Below, in pieces: positions 9,233 to 15,921 of a DNA stretch of 64,000 bases. Every line of letters starts with the position of its first letter. Position 1 is the stretch's first letter. Made by a program: the position numbers and the translations under genes. Source of the stretch: Flavobacterium suncheonense GH29-5 = DSM 17707 (GTDB lineage Bacteria; Bacteroidota; Bacteroidia; Flavobacteriales; Flavobacteriaceae); assembly GCF_000430025.1 (NCBI RefSeq), contig NZ_AUCZ01000007.1, positions 186,001 through 250,000 of the forward strand. Reading direction: 5' to 3'. The notes beneath the pieces were generated by a model. That model did no database searches. It saw only the letters and a program-made list of their open reading frames with translations, and was not told where the DNA came from.

Positions 9233-10231
9233 TTATTGTTTGTTGTACGCCCATTTCAGGTATATGGCTCCCCATGTGAAACCGCCACCAAAGGCTGCAA
9301 ATATGATATTGTCTCCTTTTTTTAACTGTGTCTCGAAATCACTTAACAGCAAAGGCAATGTTGCCGAAGTCGTATTGCCGTAACGGTGAATGTTCACCAA
9401 AACTTTCTCTTCGTCAAGCCCCATGCGCTGTGCTGTGGCATCAATGATGCGCTTGTTCGCCTGATGGGCAACCAGCCAGTTTATGTCGTCTTTTGACAGG
9501 TTGTTGCGCTCCATGATTTTCTCACTTACGTCTGCCATTCCGGAAACGGCATATTTAAAGACTGTTTTTCCGTCCTGGAACACGTAGTGTTGCTTGTTTT
9601 TCACGGTTTCTTCCGAAGCGGGTAAAATAGAACCGCCGGCTTCAATTTTCAAAAACTCTCTTCCGATTCCGTCGCTTCGCAAATACTCGTCCTGAAACCC
9701 TAAGCCTTCCGTATTCGGCTCAAACAACACGGCTCCGGCACCATCTCCGAAGATGATACAGGTTGCTCTGTCGGTATAATCAATAATGGAAGACATTTTA
9801 TCGGCCCCGATTAAAAGTACTTTTTTGTAACGGCCGGATTCGATATAAGCCGATGCGGTGGAAATTCCGTAAAGGAAACTGGAACAGGCTGCGTGAAGAT
9901 CATAAGCAAAAGCATTCACGGCACCGATTTGCGTGGCGACATATACGCCTGTAGAAGCAACCGGCATGTCTGGGGTTGCAGTAGCCATCAGCACCAAATC
10001 GATGTCTTTAGGATCAACTCCTGATTTTTCGAAAAGGTTTTGTGCGGCTCTTATCGCCATGAAAGAAGTTCCCTGTCCTTCTTCTTTCAGCATTCTTCTT
10101 TCTTTTATCCCGGTACGCGTGGTAATCCATTCGTCATTGGTATCCACCATGGTTTCCAGAACGGCGTTGGACAACACAAAATCCGGAACATAGGCACCTA
10201 CGGCGGTAATAGCGGCTGTTATTTTATTCAT
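9233..10231 (-). CDS. fabH: 3-oxoacyl-ACP synthase III
   Basis: Condenses acetyl-CoA (or branched acyl-CoA) with malonyl-ACP to start fatty-acid synthesis. From the ATG at 10231 the protein has 332 residues, the normal length; an upstream in-frame start would add 12 residues unlike the family. Catalytic Cys116 lies in HAACSSFLYG, the His in VAHQANKRI and the Asn in RYGNTTSATLP. The C-terminal GGGFTWGAIYLKW is typical. It is separated from rpmF by a terminator, so it probably also has its own promoter. Confidence 0.96.
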   Translation of the reverse strand: MNKITAAITAVGAYVPDFVLSNAVLETMVDTNDEWITTRTGIKERRMLKEEGQGTSFMAIRAAQNLFEKSGVDPKDIDLVLMATATPDMPVASTGVYVATQIGAVNAFAYDLHAACSSFLYGISTASAYIESGRYKKVLLIGADKMSSIIDYTDRATCIIFGDGAGAVLFEPNTEGLGFQDEYLRSDGIGREFLKIEAGGSILPASEETVKNKQHYVFQDGKTVFKYAVSGMADVSEKIMERNNLSKDDINWLVAHQANKRIIDATAQRMGLDEEKVLVNIHRYGNTTSATLPLLLSDFETQLKKGDNIIFAAFGGGFTWGAIYLKWAYNKQ

Positions 10232-10344
10232 AAAAGTTGTATTTTTCTTTCCGAAAAAAGATTTCAAAAAGTGGTGGAAATTACAAAAAAATTCCCAAAC
10301 CCATATTCTTTTATTCCTACTTATTTACTTCGATTGGGTTTTAA

Positions 10345-10374
10345 CAAAAAAAACTCCCACACAGTGAGAGTTTT
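10345..10374 (-). terminator. Terminator or attenuator between rpmF and fabH
   Basis: Stem AAAACTC-C-CAC / GTG-A-GAGTTTT with a 3-base loop. Read on the minus strand it is followed by a T-run, so it may limit read-through from yceD-rpmF into fabH-accB-accC. Confidence 0.7.
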
Positions 10375-10391
10375 CTCTATAATTTTTCGGA

Positions 10392-10586
10392 TTAAGCTTC
10401 CGCTACTTGTTTGTCAATAACAACTTGACCTCTGTAGTACATTTTCCCTTCATGCCAGTACGCTCTGTGGTATAAATGTGCCTCTCCGGTTACAGGACAT
10501 GTTGCAATTTGAGGAGTTGTTGCCTTATAATGCGTTCTTCTCTTGTCTCTTCTTGTTTTCGAGGTTTTTCTCTTAGGATGTGCCAT
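10392..10586 (-). CDS. rpmF: 50S ribosomal protein L32
   Basis: Small basic ribosomal protein, 64 residues, starting [19 protein letters not shown] as in other L32 proteins. The [14 protein letters not shown] segment corresponds to the family's central motif; only one of the usual zinc cysteines is kept, giving a C-minus variant. It lies 9 bases downstream of the YceD gene, the widespread yceD-rpmF arrangement. Confidence 0.96.
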   Translation of the reverse strand: MAHPKRKTSKTRRDKRRTHYKATTPQIATCPVTGEAHLYHRAYWHEGKMYYRGQVVIDKQVAEA

Positions 10587-10595
10587 CTTACTATA

Positions 10596-11135
10596 TTATT
10601 TATCCGTTAATAGTTGTTTTAATTTATCCCATCGGGGATCTGTATTTTCTTCTTCTTTTTCTTCCACTTTTTCTTTGGGCGCCAATTGATTCAGTTTTTC
10701 GATTGCATCCGTCTGTAAGGTGCCGTCTTTAACTCCGGGGTGTACCCTTTTGGACGGAACCGACAAGACAATCATTTCATAAATATACTGGGCCACATTA
10801 ATTTGATACTCGTTATGAGGAATCACCAGAATTTCTTCATTTTCATCATTAAACGTATCGCCAAATTTTACGATTAAATTCAACTTCCCTTTAATAGGCA
10901 AATCAAACTCTTCTCCAGTTAAATCACAAGGTACATTAACAGTCCCTTTGTGCTTAAAAGCGAGCTCCAGCAGAGTGCTTTTTTTATCTAAAACCAAATC
11001 AACTTTAACGTCTACAGCATTGTATTCGTCGAAGTTGTACGCTTCAAAGAACTTTTTATCAATCTGATAATCAAACTGGTGCTTTCCTTGTTTTAACCCG
11101 ACAAACGGAATTAAAAAATCTTTCTCAATATTCAT
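10596..11135 (-). CDS. YceD family protein (DUF177)
   Basis: 179-residue acidic protein of the YceD/DUF177 family, which in other bacteria and plants is linked to 23S rRNA processing or accumulation and is almost always next to rpmF. Recognisable parts: CDLTGEEFDLPIKG in the middle, the acidic FGDTFNDENEEILVIP stretch and the C-terminal DPRWDKLKQLL. First gene of the yceD-rpmF unit, behind a good promoter. The zinc-type CxxC seen in some members is reduced to a single Cys here. Confidence 0.9.
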   Translation of the reverse strand: MNIEKDFLIPFVGLKQGKHQFDYQIDKKFFEAYNFDEYNAVDVKVDLVLDKKSTLLELAFKHKGTVNVPCDLTGEEFDLPIKGKLNLIVKFGDTFNDENEEILVIPHNEYQINVAQYIYEMIVLSVPSKRVHPGVKDGTLQTDAIEKLNQLAPKEKVEEKEEENTDPRWDKLKQLLTDK

Positions 11136-11154
11136 AACAACAGTTTTGAGCGTG

Positions 11155-11182
11155 CAAAGATATAAAATTATTGTAAATTCAA
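11155..11182 (-). promoter_or_regulatory. Promoter of yceD-rpmF
   Basis: Read on the minus strand: TTG (11182-11180), 17-base spacer, TATCTTTG (11162-11155). This is a perfect TAnnTTTG box, with a leader of about 15 bases. Confidence 0.75.
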
Positions 11183-11205
11183 ACGAGTTGTGAACATTTT
11201 TTTGT

Positions 11206-12255
11206 TTATAACTGTTTTTGCTTCGTTTTTAAGGGATTTTTAATCAGTTCGTTATGCTCGTTTCGGTTGTTGAACACGTCAATAGCCAAATAAACCGCTT
11301 CCTTAAACGAATTAAAATCCGCTTCGCCTTTTCCGGCAATTTCATACGCCGTTCCGTGGTCGGGTGAGGTTCGGATTTTATCCAAACCGGCCGTGTAATT
11401 CACGCCTTTCCCAAATGACAACGTTTTAAACGGAATCAACCCCTGGTCGTGATAGGCCGCAATGACCGCATCGTATTTTTCATATTGCCCGCTGCCGAAG
11501 AAACTGTCTGCCGAAAACGGTCCGAAAACCAACACACCTTCTTCAAACAGTTTTTTTAAAGCCGGCTTGATGATTTCGTCATCTTCTTTTCCGATTACCC
11601 CATGATCGCCGCAATGCGGATTTAATCCTAAAACCGCAATCTTCGGCTTGGAAATGGAGAAATCCTGCGTTAGTGTTTTGGCGATTGTCTTGATTTTGGT
11701 ACGGATTAACGCTTCCGTCAAATGCTGGGACACTTCGTTTACCGGCACATGATCGGTTAAAAGCCCTACCCGCAAATTGTCCTGCACCATCAGCATTAGT
11801 GCATCGCCTTCCAGTTCCTGATTTAAATAATCGGTATGGCCCGGAAAATGAAATTCTTCGGATTGGATATTGTACTTATTAATAGGTGCCGTCACCAAAA
11901 CATCCACCAAGCCTTCTTTTAGCGCCTTTGTAGCCGCCACAAACGACTTGATAGCATACTTGCCGACATTTTCATCGTTCACCCCGAATTCTATATTCAC
12001 TCCTTCACGCCAAACATTCAGCACGTTGATTTTCCCGTGAATTAACTGCTCCAGTTTGTCAATGCCGTGCACATTCGATTCCAGATTCAGATTCTTCTTG
12101 ATAAACGACAGGATTTTTACGTTAGCAAAAATAACCGGCGTACACAATTCGAGCATGTGGGTATCTTCAAAGGTTTTCAGAATTACCTCTGCCCCGATAC
12201 CGTTTAAATCTCCGACGGAAATTCCAACAATTATATTCTCTGCTTTTTTAACCAT
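11206..12255 (-). CDS. pdxA: 4-hydroxythreonine-4-phosphate dehydrogenase
   Basis: NAD-dependent oxidation in the DXP-dependent pyridoxal-phosphate pathway. 349 residues, normal length. Family motifs: GISVGDLNGIGAEVI at the N-terminus, the metal-site histidines in FPGHTDYLNQ, LTDHVPVNEV and AYHDQGLIPFK, and TSPDHGTAYEIAGKG near the C-terminus. Divergent from ribE with overlapping promoters. A basic KNPLKTKQKQL tail ends the protein. Confidence 0.96.
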   Translation of the reverse strand: MVKKAENIIVGISVGDLNGIGAEVILKTFEDTHMLELCTPVIFANVKILSFIKKNLNLESNVHGIDKLEQLIHGKINVLNVWREGVNIEFGVNDENVGKYAIKSFVAATKALKEGLVDVLVTAPINKYNIQSEEFHFPGHTDYLNQELEGDALMLMVQDNLRVGLLTDHVPVNEVSQHLTEALIRTKIKTIAKTLTQDFSISKPKIAVLGLNPHCGDHGVIGKEDDEIIKPALKKLFEEGVLVFGPFSADSFFGSGQYEKYDAVIAAYHDQGLIPFKTLSFGKGVNYTAGLDKIRTSPDHGTAYEIAGKGEADFNSFKEAVYLAIDVFNNRNEHNELIKNPLKTKQKQL

Positions 12256-12275
12256 GCCGATTCGTTATTTATTGC

Positions 12276-12296
12276 TACTTTTGATGTGCAAATTTA
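12276..12296. promoter_or_regulatory. Overlapping divergent -7 boxes for ribE (+) and pdxA (-)
   Basis: TACTTTTG at 12276-12283 faces ribE, giving a leader of about 27 bases. TAAATTTG read on the minus strand at 12296-12289 faces pdxA, with a leader of about 30 bases. Both match TAnnTTTG exactly and lie only 5 bases apart, so the two promoters should compete for polymerase. Confidence 0.65.
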
Positions 12297-12313
12297 GCAA
12301 AATAAATCTAGTT

Positions 12314-12904
12314 ATGTTTACAGGAATTATCGAAACCCTCGGAACCATCCGGGAGATTCGAAAAGACAACGAAAACCTTCACGTTACGCTTAGCGCATCG
12401 ATTACTCCGGAACTGAAAATCGACCAGAGCGTTTCTCATAACGGCATCTGCCTGACTGTTGTGGCCATTAGGGATGACCAATATACCGTTACCGCCATCA
12501 AAGAGACGATTGAAAAAACCAATTTGGGCGAATGGAAGGTGGGCGATGTCGTAAATTTAGAACGCGCCATGAAATTAGGCGACCGGTTAGACGGCCATAT
12601 CGTACAGGGTCATGTGGATCAAACCGGGATTTGCAAAAAAATTGAAGACGCCAACGGAAGTATTTATTTCACCTTCGAATACGACAAAACCCAAAACAAC
12701 ATTACCATTGAAAAAGGTTCCATCACAGTTAACGGGGTGAGTTTAACGGTCGTGAATTCCAAAGAAAACGAATTCAGTGTGGCGATTATCCCTTATACCC
12801 TGGAGCATACCAATTTTAAAAACTTCAAAGTGGGTACCAAAATAAATCTCGAATTTGATGTAGTGGGAAAATACGTTGCCCGATTGCACGGATTACGAAA
12901 CTAA
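12314..12904 (+). CDS. ribE: Riboflavin synthase alpha chain
   Basis: Dismutates two 6,7-dimethyl-8-ribityllumazine molecules to riboflavin. 196 residues from the ATG at 12314, beginning with the invariant MFTGIIETLGTI. The two homologous lumazine-binding halves are visible: SVSHNGICLTVV and DGHIVQGHVDQTG in the first, GSITVNGVSLTVV and PYTLEHTNF in the second. A longer in-frame extension upstream would overlap pdxA antisense and is not supported. A shared terminator follows. Confidence 0.95.
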   Translation: MFTGIIETLGTIREIRKDNENLHVTLSASITPELKIDQSVSHNGICLTVVAIRDDQYTVTAIKETIEKTNLGEWKVGDVVNLERAMKLGDRLDGHIVQGHVDQTGICKKIEDANGSIYFTFEYDKTQNNITIEKGSITVNGVSLTVVNSKENEFSVAIIPYTLEHTNFKNFKVGTKINLEFDVVGKYVARLHGLRN

Positions 12905-12911
12905 CTGAAAT

Positions 12912-12944
12912 AAAAAAGCTTCAAATTACTTTGAAGCTTTTTTT
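12912..12944. terminator. Bidirectional terminator between ribE and the small CTERM-like gene
   Basis: Perfect stem AAAAAGCTTCAAA / TTTGAAGCTTTTT with a 4-base loop and A/T flanks on both sides. The right arm is made from the last coding triplets and stop of the minus-strand gene. Confidence 0.85.
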
Positions 12945-13141
12945 GTATTCATATTTCTAAAATAATAAAATCCTAACCCTATGGCTCCTACCAATAGTAG
13001 CAGCACCCCGGCATCAACAGGAAGACCTGGTGGCGGTGTTGGCGGCGGCGGTGTTGGTGGTTCTTCTGTTTGGGCAAACACCATAACACTGTTTAACAAA
13101 ACCGCTGCAAATAATATTTTCTTATACGGGGCACTTTTCAT
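12926..13141 (-). CDS. Small exported protein with a PEP-CTERM-like (PVD) sorting tail
   Basis: 71 residues in three parts: a signal peptide (KKILFAAVLLNSVMVFAQ), a Pro-rich spacer (TEEPPTPPPPTPPPG) and a tail of LPVDAG, a hydrophobic segment (VLLLLVGAIGLGFYYF) and a basic end (RNMNTKKASK). This is the tripartite layout of PEP-CTERM-type sorting signals. In flavobacteria, similar tails with Pro-Ile-Asp are annotated as PID-CTERM; here Val replaces Ile. The tail is nearly the whole mature protein, so function is unknown. A processing enzyme such as an exosortase-like protein is not in the window. A near-consensus promoter directly abuts the ATG. Confidence 0.8.
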   Translation of the reverse strand: MKSAPYKKILFAAVLLNSVMVFAQTEEPPTPPPPTPPPGLPVDAGVLLLLVGAIGLGFYYFRNMNTKKASK

Positions 13142-13146
13142 GATTC

Positions 13147-13175
13147 CAAAATTATAAATATTTATCTTCCGGCAA
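13147..13175 (-). promoter_or_regulatory. Promoter of the small CTERM-like gene, possibly leaderless
   Basis: On the minus strand: TTG (13175-13173), 18-base spacer, TAATTTTG (13154-13147). The ATG follows only 5 bases after the box, so transcription would start at or next to the start codon. Confidence 0.6.
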
Positions 13176-13396
13176 AACTCTACTCTAAATCTTTATACAG
13201 ATTTAACTATTATTTTAAAGTAGGCCGAATGAACCTTATTTTTATTAGTCGTTTTTCTAAAATTCGACCACACACGAAAATAGAAAGATTTTTTTATAAA
13301 ACAATAAAATTCAAAAAAAAATCTTAATTTTTTCTTAATTTGAAATTCTTCTAAATATCAAGAAGTCCAAACCAGCATTATAAGAACTTAAAACCG

Positions 13397-13470
13397 TGGT
13401 CCCACCTGGGCTCGAACCAGGGACCACCTGATTATGAGTCAGGTGCTCTAACCAACTGAGCTATAGGACC
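13397..13470 (-). tRNA. tRNA with CAU anticodon (elongator Met or Ile2)
   Basis: 74-base cloverleaf on the minus strand. The acceptor stem GGTCCTA pairs with TGGGACC (one wobble or mismatch); the D-arm is GCTCAGTTGGTTAGAGC; the anticodon stem CCTGA/TCAGG encloses loop CTCATAA; the T-arm is CCTGG-TTCGAGC-CCAGG. The anticodon CAU fits either tRNA-Met or the lysidine-modified tRNA-Ile2; sequence alone does not settle it. The short central D-loop excludes neither. CCA is not encoded (discriminator A followed by CGG). Confidence 0.95.
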
Positions 13471-13564
13471 GGCGCTCACAGTATTCCACTATGATCTTTT
13501 TCAAACAAAGCAAATGCTTTATTCGAGGGTGCAATATTAACACTATTTTTCGTTTACGCAAAAA

Positions 13565-13969
13565 TTAATTTGTGATTTCTTGACAAAGTTCTACTAACAC
13601 GCCATTAGTGCCCTTCGGATGCAGAAAAGCCACCAGTTTATTGTCGGCTCCTTTTTTCGGGGTTTCGTTTAAAACCGTAAAGCCTTCGTTTTTTAACCGT
13701 TCGATTTCAGCAACAATATCCTCCACATCGAAAGCAATGTGATGAATGCCCTCCCCTTTTTTTTCGATGAATTTGGCAATCGGACTGTCCGGATGGGTCG
13801 CTTCCAGCAATTCTATTTTATTGGGGCCGTTCATAAAGAATGACGTTTTCACGCCTTCACTTTCCACTTCTTCCTCTTTATAGGCCGGCGCTCCGAATAA
13901 TTTTTCAAATAACAGGTTGGAGGTTTTCAGATCTTTTACTGCAATACCGATATGTTCTATTTTTCTCAT
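13565..13969 (-). CDS. mce: Methylmalonyl-CoA epimerase
   Basis: Interconverts (R)- and (S)-methylmalonyl-CoA in propionyl-CoA/succinyl-CoA metabolism. 134 residues of the VOC (glyoxalase) fold. It starts RKIEHIGIAVKDL with the first metal His, has EGIHHIAFDVEDI with the second, and ends HPKGTNGVLVELCQE with the final Glu ligand. It stands alone between the tRNA and rbfA; methylmalonyl-CoA mutase is not in the window. Short CACAAAG-type tandem repeats lie just upstream. Confidence 0.93.
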   Translation of the reverse strand: MRKIEHIGIAVKDLKTSNLLFEKLFGAPAYKEEEVESEGVKTSFFMNGPNKIELLEATHPDSPIAKFIEKKGEGIHHIAFDVEDIVAEIERLKNEGFTVLNETPKKGADNKLVAFLHPKGTNGVLVELCQEITN

Positions 13970-13981
13970 ATTTTTTTATTG

Positions 13982-14020
13982 AACCACAAAGTTCGCAAAG
14001 TTTTCACAAAGTCGACAAAA
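13982..14020. repeat. Short tandem CACAAAG/CGCAAAG repeats upstream of mce
   Basis: Three spaced units (CCACAAAGTT, CGCAAAGTTTT, CACAAAGTCG) in the intergenic region. Simple degenerate repeats of this kind are common between flavobacterial genes; no function can be assigned. Confidence 0.6.
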
Positions 14021-14040
14021 ATTAAAACGGATTTTTACTC

Positions 14041-14125
14041 AGCCCTGATGGGAGCGGCATCCTCGCAGCGCAGCGGAGAGATACAGCGGACAGCAGGAAC
14101 ACGGTTTCCAAAACAGCCCAAACGA
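14041..14125. repeat. Structured repeat, copy 1 (upstream of rbfA)
   Basis: Shares GCGGCATCC and GATACAGCGGA with the element at 20602-20695, with a variable GC-rich middle. The middle forms a hairpin with ATC-CTC on the left and GAG-A-GAT on the right. The paired bases differ from copy 2, but pairing is kept. It ends with GGTTTCCAAAACAGCCC, which corresponds to the GCGGGAACGCCCAAA end of copy 2. Confidence 0.75.
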
Positions 14126-14154
14126 TTCGCTCCTGAAAATTCAGTTAAAAATCG

Positions 14155-14162
14155 TATTTTTG
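14155..14162 (+). promoter_or_regulatory. -7 promoter box directly before rbfA
   Basis: TATTTTTG, an exact TAnnTTTG match, ends 4 bases before the rbfA ATG, predicting a leaderless or near-leaderless transcript. A weak CTG lies at the -33 position. Confidence 0.5.
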
Positions 14163-14166
14163 CACC

Positions 14167-14559
14167 ATGGAGACAAACAGACAAAAAAAAATAGGAACGC
14201 TTTTACAGCAGGATTTGGTGGATATTTTACAGGGGGAAGTGCGTAAAAACGGGATTGCCAACCTGATTATTTCCGTTTCGAAAGTGAATGTAACGAGTGA
14301 TTTATCCATCGCCAAAGTATATTTGAGCATCTTTCCGGCAGACAAAGGCCCGGAACTTTTGGAAGCCATCCGCACCAACACGCCGCTTATCAAACACGAT
14401 TTGGCCCAGCGCGTGAAACAGCAGTTGCGCCGTGTTCCGAATCTGATTTTCTATATTGACGATTCGCTGGATTACATCGAACAGATTGACAACGCTTTAA
14501 AAGGCGAAGAAAATCCGATTGAAAACCGCGATTTATTAGCGAAAAGAAAGAAATCCTAA
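14167..14559 (+). CDS. rbfA: Ribosome-binding factor A
   Basis: Cold-shock 30S maturation factor that binds near the 5' end of 16S rRNA. 130 residues, KH-like fold. It starts ETNRQKKIGTLLQQDLVDILQ and includes ISVSKVNVTSDLSIAKVYLSIFP, the helix-strand VKQQLRRVPNLIFYIDDSLDYIEQID and a basic C-terminus. The next gene starts 3 bases after the stop, so both are likely co-translated. Confidence 0.93.
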   Translation: METNRQKKIGTLLQQDLVDILQGEVRKNGIANLIISVSKVNVTSDLSIAKVYLSIFPADKGPELLEAIRTNTPLIKHDLAQRVKQQLRRVPNLIFYIDDSLDYIEQIDNALKGEENPIENRDLLAKRKKS

Positions 14560-14562
14560 CCC

Positions 14563-15762
14563 TTGAATTTCCCGTTCTACATAGCGCGACGCTACACCGT
14601 TAGTTTCAGTAAGAGTACTGCCATTAACATCATTACGGGCATTGCCACTATTGGCATTGTCGTGAGTGCGATGGCGCTTTTTGTAGTCCTTTCCGTGTTT
14701 AGCGGTTTGCGGACCTTCAGCCTTTCCTTTGCCAACGATACCGATCCGGATTTAAAAGTTTTCCCGACGGAAGGCAAATCGTTTTTGATTTCCAAGGAAC
14801 AAGAACAGCAGCTTGCCACTTCAAAAAACATTGCCCTGTACAGCAAGACGATTGAAGAACGGGTGCTTTTTTCCTTCAGCGAAAAACAAGAGGTAGCTTT
14901 TTTAAAAGGCGTAGATTCTAATTTCCGGAAAGTAAACCCTTTTGAGAAGAAAATTTATGCCGGGGAATGGCTCAAACCGGGCACCTCACAAGTGGTGGTA
15001 GGCTATGGCATCGCCCACAGTCTCTCGATGGGGCTGTTTGATTTCAACAATGCTTTGGAAGTTTTTGTGCCGAAACCCGGAAAAGGCCCGATTGAAAACC
15101 CGGAGGAAGCGTTTAACGAATCCTATCTCACGCCGATGGGAATTTATGCGATAAACGACGAATTAGACAAAAAATACGTGTTTGCCGATCTGTCCTTAGT
15201 GCAGGAATTGCTGCACTACCAGCCCAATCAGGTTTCGGGGCTTGAGGTAAAACTGAAACCCGGAGCGTCTGAAAATGAGGTGGTGACGGAAATCAAAACC
15301 CTTTTTAAAAACAACGTCACGGTAAAAACCAGAGCGCAACTGAACGACAGCCTGCACAAAATGCTGAATACCGAAAACATTGCCATTTATCTGATTTTCA
15401 CCTTGGTCATCATCATCGCTTTGTTCAATCTGGTGGGCGCTTTAATTATGATGATTCTGGACAAAAAAGCCAACCTGAAAACCCTTTTTAATTTAGGAGC
15501 CGAAATACGTCATCTGCGAACCATTTTTTTGATGCAGGGCAGTTTGCTGACTTTTTTTGGCGGACTGATCGGATTGGTTTTGGGGATTGCCTTTGTGATT
15601 GCACAACAGCAATTTGCCCTCATCATGATTACGCCCAGCATGGCCTATCCAATAGAGTTTAAAATGCTTAATGTCGTAATTGTCATGGGAACCATTGTTT
15701 TACTTGGCTTTCTGGCTTCGTGGATGGCGTCCAGCCGTGTGAGCAAAAATTTACTCGACTGA
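14563..15762 (+). CDS. LolC/LolE-like ABC transporter permease (FtsX family)
   Basis: Inner-membrane permease of the MacB/FtsX/LolCE superfamily, probably for lipoprotein release to the outer membrane, 399 residues. It has the family topology: TM1 at about 22-48 (INIITGIATIGIVVSAMALF), a large periplasmic domain at about 50-265, then three TM segments (about 270-295, 320-345, 365-390). The start codon is TTG (MNFPFYIARRYTVSFSK), three bases after rbfA. The partner ATPase (LolD) is not adjacent; Bacteroidota often keep it elsewhere. Substrate assignment is by family only. Confidence 0.87.
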   Translation: MNFPFYIARRYTVSFSKSTAINIITGIATIGIVVSAMALFVVLSVFSGLRTFSLSFANDTDPDLKVFPTEGKSFLISKEQEQQLATSKNIALYSKTIEERVLFSFSEKQEVAFLKGVDSNFRKVNPFEKKIYAGEWLKPGTSQVVVGYGIAHSLSMGLFDFNNALEVFVPKPGKGPIENPEEAFNESYLTPMGIYAINDELDKKYVFADLSLVQELLHYQPNQVSGLEVKLKPGASENEVVTEIKTLFKNNVTVKTRAQLNDSLHKMLNTENIAIYLIFTLVIIIALFNLVGALIMMILDKKANLKTLFNLGAEIRHLRTIFLMQGSLLTFFGGLIGLVLGIAFVIAQQQFALIMITPSMAYPIEFKMLNVVIVMGTIVLLGFLASWMASSRVSKNLLD

Positions 15763-15783
15763 TTTTCGGTTTCCTGTTTTTTA

Positions 15784-15921
15784 TATCTTTGCTTATCAAA
15801 TAACGGAACGCCCATGATTGTTTTTGTCGCGTCCTAAAAATATCGGGACGGTATTATAGGACAGTTCACTTTTTAACCGGACCTCCTTTTCCGGCAGTAT
15901 TCATTTATTATCCTATTTATC
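15784..15921 (+). promoter_or_regulatory. Promoter and structured leader of the MATE gene
   Basis: TATCTTTG (15784-15791) is an exact -7 box and is followed by a leader of about 125 bases. It contains a 7-codon reading frame MIVFVAS (15814-15837). It also contains two mutually exclusive stems, CGTCC(15830-15834)/GGACG(15846-15850) and GTCCTA(15831-15836)/TAGGAC(15857-15862), and a separate hairpin CCGGA(15877-15881)/TCCGG(15890-15894). It does not match a riboswitch class I can recognise. Confidence 0.5.

Noticed and set aside
15796..15921. A guanidine or other known riboswitch in the MATE leader
   Set aside because: The ACGR-loop hairpins and conserved cores of guanidine, yybP-ykoY or preQ1 classes are not visible.
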